Virus record (IMG/VR): IMGVR_UViG_3300009413_000105
Coordinates: 1 to 21,580 of that record
Source: a virus
Length of the DNA: 21,580 nt
Strand: one strand, 5' to 3'
The position numbers were made by a program, and so were the translations under genes. The notes under the pieces were generated by a model. It searched no databases, was not told where the DNA came from, and was given only the letters and a program-made list of their open reading frames with translations. The stretch's first letter is position 1; the number at the start of each line of letters is the position of its first letter. Below are positions 8,901 through 15,426 of this stretch, piece after piece.

Positions 8901-10429
8901 TAAAAGTAGGTAACCAGTATATCGGTGTAGGTGGTGGATTCAGAGCTATGGCACGTCTAATTACATCTTTGTTCAGTGAAGAAGAGTGGCGTAGATCTAT
9001 GGAAGATCCTAGTACAAGTAATAAGATACTGCGTAATCCATTAGTAATGGGCTTTAGAAGCAAGGCTCCTATAGTTACTGGAACACTTATAGATACCATT
9101 GATGAGCAGGATTATGTTGGGGGTGAATTTAGTATCATAGATAATCCAGCCGGGTTTTTTGAAGAAGGTATAAAAAGGAATTTACCATTTCCTGTACAGG
9201 CATTTATAGAAGCTGCTGCATATGATGATGCAGGAGATCTTAGCATACCAGACTGGGGAAGACTGGGAGGTGCTGTTGTTGTAGGAGGGGTAGAATTTCT
9301 TGGTGGCCGGACCATACCTGAATCTGCAAGTGAAAAAAGAACAGAAATAGGTAGAGAATTCTTACAATCTTTTAAATTACCCGGATCTGAAATACCTTTA
9401 GGAGATATGACAGTTGCAGAGCTGGCAGAAGAAAGAGAGTATAAGTTTCCTTCCGAGGGTGCTTTTGCAGTACCTCAAGCAGATCTCCAGAAAAATATCG
9501 AGGAGTACTGGGAACTTCCTCCATTTCTACGCAAGCAGCTAGAGAGTCATCCTGGTTTTGATCAGGCTAATAAGAATTACAAAGGGTCTCTGAAGAAATT
9601 TAATATGGCAAGATATAACTATTATGAGGAGAGAGAAGAATTAAAGGGAACACAGCAGGAAGAGCTTGAAAAAATGATAGGAATTTCCATATCAAGAAAT
9701 CCTCAACAGCCTATGAAGCATTACAGGCTCTGGCTTAGAGATAATAATATTCTATCCGGGTATGCTGAAGAATCAAATAAAATATATGATAAAGCTGTGC
9801 AGCAGGGTGCTTTTAGAAAGAGCAAGTCTGAGTCTCCATTCAGACGTGCAGAAGAGGTATATTACAATCTTTTATACAGTGATGACAGAGATACTTTTAA
9901 AGAGGCATTTCCAAATAGAAAGTATATATCTCTTGAGAAAGAAGGTGGGGAATTTAACTGGGATGAGCGGAACAGGAGAGAAGAGTTCCTGAGAAATACA
10001 TATGGAGATAAATTTGTTACAGATATTGTTGATTCCAACAGGAAGAGTAAATACCTTCCTGATGAAGAAAAACAACGCAGAGAAGATATGGATGTGATAT
10101 CTAAGATAGGGTACTGGAATGTAGATGAAGAGCTTGCTATCAGGCATGGTGTAAAAGACCAGCTAAAAGAATATAAAAGGTTACAGGATATAAATGATTT
10201 AGATGCTAAAGAGTATCTTGATAGTAACCCGGTTCTGAAAACAAAAGTAATAGGACAGGTAAGTTTTGAGAGACAGATGAAACGCCTTACCAATCCTGAT
10301 CTGGACGGTCTTCTTTACAAGTATGGATATACCAGTAAGCCAGTAGTAGAGACTTTATCACCTTCCACTGTATTCAAGCCTCTTATTGGAGGTGGAGGAA
10401 GCACGGTAGGTATACGGAGACCATGGTAA
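5924..10429 (+). CDS. Giant virion protein, 1501 residues, probable internal/ejection protein
   Basis: The largest gene here, translationally coupled to the one before. The N-terminus is charged, followed by a Pro-rich linker (residues about 50-70) and helical regions. Around residues 725-765 is a hydrophobic stretch (AVPKFIVTGLFDTGQFMIQG), around 915-936 the segment FFAPRYTRAVYGVVGHALG, and around 947-966 a likely membrane segment (KMAFGAILIVAGLNGLSGTA). The last 300 residues are highly charged and helical. I see no lysozyme or protease motif. The hydrophobic central part resembles large polyvalent or internal virion proteins of short-tailed phages that are ejected with the DNA and form a channel through the envelope; this is from memory and position. 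It lies between portal and scaffold, whereas T7-type internal proteins lie after the tail genes. Lys is mainly AAA. Confidence 0.72.
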   Translation: MPDPNEERLKKLKEAWNRTLIRFPELKQYGDSPWGESGTIPTNIVSHVRRLSETPTPTPDQVPAPVPQQQPDTTRRDGLAGKAQSAWQTMRGWTKPEQEYDPTVKTELPKPVDWGQRFETLGEGFRKFAGIASPVIGPATTELVRGSQAEPEPRGPDELKALYLARRLLEPTGLPEMFQVSDEVRGPATGWFAAHGLEGPGSEAVKARAKELRDQGIGPFMAYDQALRETRKLGEISGLQSTVADVATSPEELIPGIGFAGGVTKALAKPALAATKQVTKQVAKQLPEQAKKTGPFRGDIDQIKSDITTNSPDLEDIRGQKNAKSLLAAKEKEIHDRVETIFMDRFDPKTRAVKELAEEDAAYINYHLGKDLPLSPFKPEPLPKVDVPEIPVFTGRFAQPPPVVRYKEDIDDIRNIWEDVSVKDPELLSEQKFFNEQSVDDLLGAVTTTPGRVGNILAGLPGAGRIFGRTVVSGRTKDIKFGFKPVDRSEIARTADIEGVGYRLFQALQDGKSSGRLARFGEDIFDIDETGMLSLTDGSAKMFDEVMENPGEYINRITPREYQWIKDAHQLTKQLAENYQAVSGKKLIVDKANREYYWPRFTIKDDKLNFAKPSGEKIGAKQTPEYNRLFTNIEEGIEKGVNYNTSPQAILSLYSGALDKMIRDQIFIKRWIKKGIGKDPTEVKGRPFIPEWQQKRGLDEQIVLEPEAIKELSGPLGMPKGFLRPVEMVAAVPKFIVTGLFDTGQFMIQGLTLLATSPTRWAQATKGAVGEIFKPDNYNKMLNSPKYKKILNDASSHGMDVNALVEYLDAIAKPGPFQRGLSKIPVVRTLAERFQKGFQAYMGLGRLHMYEAMSDFIKAGKTGINPKTGLQYTTKEIDDQLFQAARQADSLLGGTNTKALGISATQRQVENGILFFAPRYTRAVYGVVGHALGTGMTADFTRRTLGKMAFGAILIVAGLNGLSGTARGKSRTQIAQDIEDSLNPRKGAKFLSVKVGNQYIGVGGGFRAMARLITSLFSEEEWRRSMEDPSTSNKILRNPLVMGFRSKAPIVTGTLIDTIDEQDYVGGEFSIIDNPAGFFEEGIKRNLPFPVQAFIEAAAYDDAGDLSIPDWGRLGGAVVVGGVEFLGGRTIPESASEKRTEIGREFLQSFKLPGSEIPLGDMTVAELAEEREYKFPSEGAFAVPQADLQKNIEEYWELPPFLRKQLESHPGFDQANKNYKGSLKKFNMARYNYYEEREELKGTQQEELEKMIGISISRNPQQPMKHYRLWLRDNNILSGYAEESNKIYDKAVQQGAFRKSKSESPFRRAEEVYYNLLYSDDRDTFKEAFPNRKYISLEKEGGEFNWDERNRREEFLRNTYGDKFVTDIVDSNRKSKYLPDEEKQRREDMDVISKIGYWNVDEELAIRHGVKDQLKEYKRLQDINDLDAKEYLDSNPVLKTKVIGQVSFERQMKRLTNPDLDGLLYKYGYTSKPVVETLSPSTVFKPLIGGGGSTVGIRRPW
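6746..6781 (+). repeat. Three tandem 12-base units inside the giant gene
   Basis: ACTAAACAGGTA occurs twice in a row, followed by the variant GCTAAACAGTTA. In the protein this gives TKQV TKQV AKQL near residues 275-286, an amphipathic basic helix turn. It looks like recent in-frame duplication by slippage and keeps the frame. Confidence 0.85.
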
Positions 10430-10491
10430 TAACTTGACACCAAACACGATATTATATCAAAATAACCAAAAGGAGATGAAAGGAAACAGAT

Positions 10492-11295
10492 ATGACAACA
10501 GAACCAGTTAGAGAACCAACTCCCGTAGAGAGTGGGGGAGATATTGCTCCACCTGCGGAAAACCCTATACTTGGTGAGATTGACAGGCTTAATAACCAGG
10601 AAGAGACACAGCTTCCTATAAATGAAACGAGTACTGAGGAAGCTCCTCAGACAGAGACACCTGTTGCACCTGTAGCAGAACAGCCTCCTGCAACAGAGCA
10701 GGCACCTGCACCAGAACAACCTCCTGCTCCTGAGTCTGCTCCACAGCAGTCCCAGACGCAGTATTCTCCTGAACAGATACAGAGAATGCAGGAAGAGGCA
10801 AGGCAGTATCAGGAAGTACAGACAAGAGCTGCTTTGCAGAATCAGACAGATTCTTACAGACAGCAACTTGAGAATCAGGGATTCCTTCCTGAACATGCAC
10901 AGCAAGCTGCTGAACAATATATGCAGACCCAGCAACAGCAACAGGTACTTATGCAACAGGCTGATGCATACGGTCAACACTTACAGGGCAAGACACTTGC
11001 TTCTGAGCATCTGGTCAAGAAATATAAGCTTGGCATAGATGATCTGGCCGAACTTAGAAAACATGAAGATCCCCAGTCTATGGAGAGTGCAGCAAAGAAA
11101 CTTGCTATAGACCGGGAGCGTGATGATGAACTCTCAAGATTAAGACAGGCACAGGTTCCGTCACAGCAATTCGACAACTCCCAGGGGGAGCCAAGTGTTG
11201 CTTCTAATGACGCAGGCTGGCTTGACAGGTATAATGCAGGCGATAGGTCTCCTAATGCTGTATCCGCAGCTAGGAGAGCAACTGGGCTAGGATAA
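10492..11295 (+). CDS. Scaffolding protein
   Basis: 267 residues, directly upstream of the major capsid gene, the standard place for a scaffold. Scaffolds guide capsid protein into a prohead and are removed before or during DNA packaging. The composition fits: the first 85 residues are acidic and Pro/Glu/Gln rich with repeated APEQPP units and look disordered; residues about 85-165 are Gln-rich and strongly helical, probably coiled coil; then follow charged helices and a basic C-terminal end (AVSAARRATGLG), the part that usually binds capsid protein. AAAAGGAGATG lies upstream, and a 62-base gap separates it from the giant gene. No prohead protease gene is seen in the window. Call made from position and composition; scaffolds show little sequence conservation. 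Confidence 0.78.
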   Translation: MTTEPVREPTPVESGGDIAPPAENPILGEIDRLNNQEETQLPINETSTEEAPQTETPVAPVAEQPPATEQAPAPEQPPAPESAPQQSQTQYSPEQIQRMQEEARQYQEVQTRAALQNQTDSYRQQLENQGFLPEHAQQAAEQYMQTQQQQQVLMQQADAYGQHLQGKTLASEHLVKKYKLGIDDLAELRKHEDPQSMESAAKKLAIDRERDDELSRLRQAQVPSQQFDNSQGEPSVASNDAGWLDRYNAGDRSPNAVSAARRATGLG

Positions 11296-11300
11296 AAAGC

Positions 11301-11308
11301 AAAGGAGG
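11301..11308 (+). promoter_or_regulatory. Strong ribosome binding site of the major capsid gene
   Basis: AAAGGAGG ends six bases before the ATG at 11315. It is among the best matches to the 16S anti-Shine-Dalgarno sequence in the window, as expected for the most abundant virion protein, and fixes the start codon. Confidence 0.8.
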
Positions 11309-11314
11309 CTTAAC

Positions 11315-12175
11315 ATGGCACAGACAGCGACAACAGGTAATTTAGAGAATGCACAGAAAATTATCATCGCATCCAGTCGATACACGGAGGAGCATAACGC
11401 TCCTGCGATGGCATTGATTGAGACATTTACTTTACCCAAGGGGTCAAAGCAGGTGACAGTTCCTAAAGTGGGACAGATGAGTATGACGGATCTTGTAGAC
11501 GGTCAGGATATTATTGATGAGGAAGAGATTGGAATGACTACGGTTGACCTTACGGCATCCGAAGTTGGAGCCAAGATAATCCTTACCGATAAGTTAGTCA
11601 GGCAATCTTCTGAGAATGTTATGAGCATTGTCGGCAGACAGCTTGGTGACGGTATGGCACGAAAGAAGGACACCGATGTTACAGCTCTTTACTCAGGGTT
11701 CTCAACAGAACTCGGAGCTGCTGCCAGGACAATGAGTCTGGCAAACGTATCTGCTGTAGTAGCATATGCAAAGGGTAATAGGTTCGGTTCACAGGTTTAC
11801 ATAAACCACCATCCATTCGCAGTATGGGATGTTGCCAATACAGCAGTAACGGCATCTACTACCTATCCTGTTCCAAAGGGATGGACAGAGGACCTGCTTG
11901 GAGACTTCTTTAGTGGTCTAAGACCTCTTAACGGAGTTCCAATATTTGAAGATGGAAATATAACTATCGACAGCAGTGATGATGCAGTTGGTGTTATTGC
12001 TGACAAGTCTGCTCTTGCAGTGCTTAAGTCAGTAGAGACAAGAACAGAGCGTCAGAGAGATGCTTCACTCAGAGCCACAGAGCTTGTAATGACTTCCGAT
12101 TACGGAGTCTTTGAGCTTGATGATTCCAAGGGTGCAGCTCTTACACTTGATGCAGGCACTCCTGCAACCAGCTAA
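11315..12175 (+). CDS. Major capsid protein
   Basis: 286 residues, the main shell protein, probably with the HK97 fold shared by tailed-phage capsids. Support: it follows the scaffold, has the near-consensus AAAGGAGG site, and its sequence has the expected pattern. That includes a charged N-terminal helix region, a beta-rich segment (TLPKGSKQVTVPKVGQMSMT) like an E-loop, a DVTALYSGFSTELG helix region, a central Ala/Val-rich helix (ANVSAVVAYAKG) with VYINHHPFAVWD after it, and a C-terminal MTSDYGVFELDD strand. The protein is compact for the family, with no added surface domain visible. The start is not cleaved by any obvious signal. Lys and Gln codons return to the AAG/CAG preference seen in the portal. 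Position and composition make this a confident call; which capsid subfamily it belongs to I cannot say. Confidence 0.88.
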   Translation: MAQTATTGNLENAQKIIIASSRYTEEHNAPAMALIETFTLPKGSKQVTVPKVGQMSMTDLVDGQDIIDEEEIGMTTVDLTASEVGAKIILTDKLVRQSSENVMSIVGRQLGDGMARKKDTDVTALYSGFSTELGAAARTMSLANVSAVVAYAKGNRFGSQVYINHHPFAVWDVANTAVTASTTYPVPKGWTEDLLGDFFSGLRPLNGVPIFEDGNITIDSSDDAVGVIADKSALAVLKSVETRTERQRDASLRATELVMTSDYGVFELDDSKGAALTLDAGTPATS

Positions 12176-12193
12176 TAGAAGGAAGGTATAACA

Positions 12194-12622
12194 ATGGCGT
12201 TGACAACCAAGGAGCGTACAGATCTCCGTAAAGAGCTTGTGGGGCAGGGATATGCTTGGGAATATGTCGATGAATGGCAACCCAAAACTACCCTGTATCT
12301 TCATGCTCCTAAACTCAACGAACAGGGTGATGTAGTCAAGCCTGCCGGGTCAAAGGTCGAAAACCTTCCCGGTAGTCCTGACTATGTACTTACAAAGGCA
12401 AGGCTGGGTATGTTGCCATATCCTCCTGCTGATAATTGTGAGTGCAGATGGTGTGCGATATACAATGCTCAGGCAGAAGTGAAGACTGAATCCAAAGACG
12501 GTGAAGTCGAGGAGGAGTCAGTAATATGTCAGGACTGCGGAGAGAGTGTATCTGCACTAACTAAGGCAGGTGCTATATCAAAACTGCGTGTTCACGGGAA
12601 GACGCATACAAGCGAAGCATAG
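12194..12622 (+). CDS. Small Cys/His-rich, probable zinc-binding protein of the head block
   Basis: 142 residues, with GGAAGG upstream. It holds two metal-ligand clusters: C82, C84 and C87 (NCECRWC) and C112, C115, H134, H138 (CQDC, 18 residues, HxxxH). The second resembles a C2H2 finger with a longer spacer than the usual 12 or so. An acidic stretch (KDGEVEEES) separates them. The N-terminus is helical, then Pro-rich. Zinc fingers often bind DNA or proteins; between capsid and decoration genes it may be a head-completion or minor capsid part, and could also be a regulator of late genes. I recall similar proteins beside capsid genes in marine phages, but cannot confirm it here. Confidence 0.72.
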   Translation: MALTTKERTDLRKELVGQGYAWEYVDEWQPKTTLYLHAPKLNEQGDVVKPAGSKVENLPGSPDYVLTKARLGMLPYPPADNCECRWCAIYNAQAEVKTESKDGEVEEESVICQDCGESVSALTKAGAISKLRVHGKTHTSEA

Positions 12623-12629
12623 CTGTAAA

Positions 12630-12669
12630 GATCAGACGAGGCTATGTGGGAAAATAATATCGACTGATC
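12630..12669 (+). promoter_or_regulatory. Imperfect inverted repeat in the leader of the 251-residue gene
   Basis: GATCAGACGA at 12630-12639 is the reverse complement of TCGACTGATC at 12660-12669 at all but one position. This would form a stem of six plus three pairs around one mismatch, with a 20-base loop. There is no T-run after it, so it is not a plain intrinsic terminator. It may be an mRNA processing or stability site, or a protein-binding operator. Confidence 0.5.
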
Positions 12670-12689
12670 GCAGGGCTTAGAACCTGTTA

Positions 12690-12711
12690 TAGAACCTTAA
12701 AGGAGGTTTTA
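12690..12711 (+). promoter_or_regulatory. Hairpin that would cover the ribosome binding site of the 251-residue gene
   Basis: TAGAACCT (12690-12697) can pair with AGGTTTTA (12704-12711), eight pairs including one G-T, with a six-base loop. AAAGGAGG at 12699-12706 would lie in the loop and the 3' arm, so folding would hide it from the ribosome; the ATG is at 12714. A second AGAACCT at 12679-12685 could compete for the same 3' arm. Pairing is seen by eye; function is inferred. Confidence 0.45.
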
Positions 12712-12713
12712 AT

Positions 12714-13469
12714 ATGGCTTTTCCTACGACAGTACAACTGAAACAGGGAATGGAAAAAGACGAGACTTCTAGCCAGAAGCATAAACTTGGCACCAGGGGT
12801 GTTACATCTGACGGTAGAGTATTCTACTATGCAGAGAACAGTGGCACCGCTATCGATCATGGTGGTTACCTGGTAGATGGCATAGCTGCTGTTGGAGCAC
12901 ACGATATGGACTTGGCAGCTACTGCTACTTCAGCAGGGGCAACCTCGTTCACAAGTGGTACATCTCTAACGGTAACAAAAGACCAGTACAAGGACGGATA
13001 CGTTTACTTTAACGATGGTCCGGGTCAGGGTGAAACCTACAAGGTTAAGTCCAACACGGCTGTATCCAGTGCAACAGGTCTTTCTATAACCATTGATGAT
13101 GAAGATGGTGTTGCAACTGCATTGACTACAAGCTCACTTTTTGGGCTTATGTACAGTCCTTACAAGGACATAAAGATTATTGACGGTGACGGCACCATGA
13201 CTACTGGAGTTATTGGCGTAACCTGTATGCCCGTAACAGCAGATTACTTCTGCTGGATACAGACATCAGGGCCAGCTTCTGTAAGACTGGGAGCACAGGT
13301 AGGTATTGTTGGCGATGGGATAGCAGTATCTCAGGCCTCTGGAGAATCTGGAGAAGCAGAACGAACTGACTATTCAGATGAATCAGACTTAACTAATATC
13401 GGTGTTGCCATGGGTATACCAGCGGTTGATTCAGATAACCAGTGGTGTATGTTAAATATCAGGGCATAA
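12714..13469 (+). CDS. Probable capsid decoration or head-surface protein
   Basis: 251 residues, all beta by composition (Gly, Thr, Ser, Val rich), with a strong AAAGGAGG site that may be masked by a hairpin. The N-terminus (VQLKQGMEKDETSSQKHKLG, residues 8-27) and the following GRVFYYAENSG resemble head-surface proteins I recall from marine phages. Residues 76-150 hold a module (GYVYFNDGPGQGETYKVKSN, ending LMYSPY) also visible in the head-tail adaptor encoded at 14164. The last 90 residues form a second beta region. Its place after the capsid gene supports a role on the capsid surface, where decoration proteins stabilise the shell, but a head fibre or neck part is possible. No transmembrane or signal sequence. 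Confidence 0.68.
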   Translation: MAFPTTVQLKQGMEKDETSSQKHKLGTRGVTSDGRVFYYAENSGTAIDHGGYLVDGIAAVGAHDMDLAATATSAGATSFTSGTSLTVTKDQYKDGYVYFNDGPGQGETYKVKSNTAVSSATGLSITIDDEDGVATALTTSSLFGLMYSPYKDIKIIDGDGTMTTGVIGVTCMPVTADYFCWIQTSGPASVRLGAQVGIVGDGIAVSQASGESGEAERTDYSDESDLTNIGVAMGIPAVDSDNQWCMLNIRA

Positions 13470-13853
13470 ATGGTAGCTATTCCTTCACCAGAAGTAGCTG
13501 AGTTATGGACTCCACAGGGGGTTACCCATACAGGGGTATCCCCTGTGGGCTATAATGCTGAAACAGCAGAGACTATCTACGAGTACCGGTTCAAGGTTCA
13601 TGACGAGGTTACAAACCGGAAGCATAACTTCAGGGTACTGGTAGACAGGGATACTTCAAAGGCACAGGTAGAAGAGATGGTAGGCAATGCGTTTGAAAGC
13701 TGGCTGATTGATGTTCGGCTAAAGCATAACAAGCCTGCTCCCACCCGTGCCCAGAGGAAGGAAATAGGTAAGATCCTTAATGATATTCGTGTCAAGAGGG
13801 ATAGACGTAAGGATAGTTCTAATAATAAAATCAACTATAAAGGTTTAAGATAA
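13470..13853 (+). CDS. Hypothetical protein, 127 residues, basic C-terminus
   Basis: Unrecognised. It begins immediately after the stop of the 251-residue gene, so it is probably coupled to it. Residues about 35-60 look like beta strands (YEYRFKVHDEVTNRKHNFRV), followed by a helix with alternating charge (residues about 68-85). The last 30 residues are strongly basic (KRDRRKDSSNN) and may bind nucleic acid or the acidic capsid interior. It sits in the head block, so a minor head or completion protein is the most likely role. Family comparison would be needed to go further. Confidence 0.65.
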   Translation: MVAIPSPEVAELWTPQGVTHTGVSPVGYNAETAETIYEYRFKVHDEVTNRKHNFRVLVDRDTSKAQVEEMVGNAFESWLIDVRLKHNKPAPTRAQRKEIGKILNDIRVKRDRRKDSSNNKINYKGLR

Positions 13854-13862
13854 GGAGATGAG

Positions 13863-14081
13863 ATGGTCAGTGATAATGAAGTAAAGATATCTGAGCAGGA
13901 TTTAGCTACATTACTGAGACTAAAGGTTAATACTATAACTAACCTTGAACTCCAGGTAACTACACTGTCTCGTATAGTATCTGAAAAAGATGGTAAGATA
14001 GAGGAACTTGAGGGTAAATCAGACGATACAGGTGAAGATAATGCCAAAAGTAGGGAAGAAAAAATTTCCGTACTCAAGTAA
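13863..14081 (+). CDS. Small coiled-coil protein, 72 residues
   Basis: A good AAGGAGATGAG stands just before the ATG. The sequence has heptad-like spacing of Leu, Ile and Val from about residue 14 to 52 (LLRLKVNTITNLELQVTTLS) with many charged residues, so a helical oligomer is likely. The second half is acidic (EELEGKSDDTGEDN). No family recognised. Its last 41 bases overlap the start of the next, Lys-rich gene in another frame, so the two are probably expressed together; an acidic helix next to a very basic peptide might form a complex, which is only a guess. Confidence 0.62.
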   Translation: MVSDNEVKISEQDLATLLRLKVNTITNLELQVTTLSRIVSEKDGKIEELEGKSDDTGEDNAKSREEKISVLK

Positions 14082-14151
14082 GGGTAAAGCTGCTGCCAAG
14101 AAGTATGCCAAGAAGACTGGCAAAAAGATGGCAAGCAAGAAAAAATATTAG
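14041..14151 (+). CDS. Tiny Lys-rich protein, 36 residues
   Basis: A short frame starting MPKVGKKKFPYSSKGKAAAK and ending KKMASKKKY, with 15 Lys in 36 residues and no acidic residue. AGGTGA lies seven bases upstream of the ATG, inside the previous gene, so it has its own ribosome site. I recall very similar MPKVGKKKFPY peptides in the structural blocks of many phages, which makes a real gene likely despite the size. Proposed roles for such peptides are DNA binding or charge neutralisation inside the head; none is shown. It overlaps the 72-residue gene by 41 bases and ends 12 bases before the adaptor gene start. Confidence 0.72.
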   Translation: MPKVGKKKFPYSSKGKAAAKKYAKKTGKKMASKKKY

Positions 14152-14163
14152 TGAGAGGTAGCT

Positions 14164-15426
14164 ATGGCTATAGTGCAGGGTCGCACAAGGGCACAGCTAC
14201 GGCAGTCTGTAGGATATAACCTTGGGGCTGTATATGTATCCTCTGCCAGTGGCAATGGAAGTACAACAACCATTGTGGATAACACCTTAATTGGTGCTGA
14301 TGACAACCATAATGGCAAGTGGGTAATATTTAATGATGCGAGTGGTAACAGCGGACAGACCACCCGTGTATCTGACTACACGTCCAGCAGTACAACACTA
14401 ACACTGTCTCCTGCTGTAGACGCAAGTTCCGCTACAAGCGACACGTATGAGTTATGGGATGATATATACTCCCCGGCCCGTGTAGGCGAGTTTATAAATC
14501 AGGCAATCATAGATGCTACAGGACATGCTTATGATCCCGTAGAAAAGCTGGATCTTCATACTGACGGCAAGTCACTAAGGCTTGATATACCGTCAGGTAT
14601 TTCGATGATCCAGGATGTTTATTACAGGGACAAGGTTGACTTCACACGGCTACATGCCTGTGCATCAGTCTTTGATGAATCTGTAGACAGTGATTTTACA
14701 GTAGCACTGGATACAAAGGACAAGAAGCAGGGTACGCAGTCATGCAGGTTCACCATTGCAGCAGGTGCTTCAGCAGGTGATCTGGCAACCGACTCCATAA
14801 CAAGCAAGGACATATCAGGGTATGACTATGTTGAGTTCTGGGTTAAGTCCACGGTGGCTACGTCTGCCGGGAACTTAAAGGTTCATCTTGATGATACTGC
14901 CAACTGTGCATCTCCTGTCGAGTCCGTATCAATACCTGCACTTAGTGCTGATACATGGACATTTGTAAGGGACAAGATAGACAATCCTGAGCTGTGCAGT
15001 GCCATCATATCCGTGGGTCTGGAGCTTGATTCAGATCTGGGAGCATGTACCGTATGGCTTGATGACATATCCGCAGTAAGTAATGATTCTGCACAGTGGG
15101 TAAAGATGCCCAGAAACCTGTGGAAAATAGACAAGGAAGCCAAGGACATAGTCTTAGATGACTATGCCCATGGCGTAGCACGATATAATCTTTTAAAGTT
15201 AGTAGGTGGTGACAAGCCAGCCCTGCTTACATCTGATTCAGATACATCTGAGATAGACGAGCAGTACATAATAGCCCGTGCGACAGCCCTTGCATTTGCA
15301 TCGGCATCAGGAGGTCCCCAGACAGATCCCGACAACAAGAATAATATGGCAGGATTCTGGATGGGACTTTCTTCCTCTGCACGGAGGGCTTTTCCGCTAC
15401 TGACTAATGTACGTCTGGTGGAATAA
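14164..15426 (+). CDS. Head-tail adaptor/neck protein with inserted jelly-roll-like domain
   Basis: 420 residues. The N-terminal helix (residues 6-20, GRTRAQLRQSVGYNL) and segments 100-125 (SPARVGEFINQAIIDATGH) and 320-380 (helical, DEQYIIARATALAFASASGG) resemble adaptor proteins that form the ring under the portal in short-tailed phages. Residues 30-104 are a small beta module shared in outline with the decoration-type protein at 12714. Residues about 162-306 look like an inserted carbohydrate-binding-type beta sandwich: FTVALDTKDKKQGTQSCRF, GYDYVEFWVKST, then CTVWLDDISAV, the typical order of strands ending in a W-L-D-D motif. The insert would project from the neck and could hold a sugar or anchor a fibre. 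GAGAGGT precedes the ATG; the tail protein gene begins right after the stop. Confidence 0.72.
   Translation: MAIVQGRTRAQLRQSVGYNLGAVYVSSASGNGSTTTIVDNTLIGADDNHNGKWVIFNDASGNSGQTTRVSDYTSSSTTLTLSPAVDASSATSDTYELWDDIYSPARVGEFINQAIIDATGHAYDPVEKLDLHTDGKSLRLDIPSGISMIQDVYYRDKVDFTRLHACASVFDESVDSDFTVALDTKDKKQGTQSCRFTIAAGASAGDLATDSITSKDISGYDYVEFWVKSTVATSAGNLKVHLDDTANCASPVESVSIPALSADTWTFVRDKIDNPELCSAIISVGLELDSDLGACTVWLDDISAVSNDSAQWVKMPRNLWKIDKEAKDIVLDDYAHGVARYNLLKLVGGDKPALLTSDSDTSEIDEQYIIARATALAFASASGGPQTDPDNKNNMAGFWMGLSSSARRAFPLLTNVRLVE

Noticed and set aside
10434-10458. Perfect TTGACA just after the giant gene, in the gap before the scaffold, suggesting a promoter.
   Set aside because: The best -10-like sequences (TATTAT at 10450, TATATC at 10453) are only 10 and 13 bases away, and nothing fits at 16-18 bases. 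A phage-specific promoter is possible but unsupported.
12630-12669. Reading the inverted repeat after the zinc-type gene as an intrinsic terminator.
   Set aside because: The stem is interrupted, the loop is long, and no T-run follows.
14055-14081. Possible programmed frameshift joining the 72-residue coiled-coil gene to the Lys-rich frame at the A-run (GAAGAAAAAATTT).
   Set aside because: The fusion would need a +1 shift, no typical slippery heptamer or pseudoknot is seen, and the Lys-rich gene has its own ribosome site and ATG.
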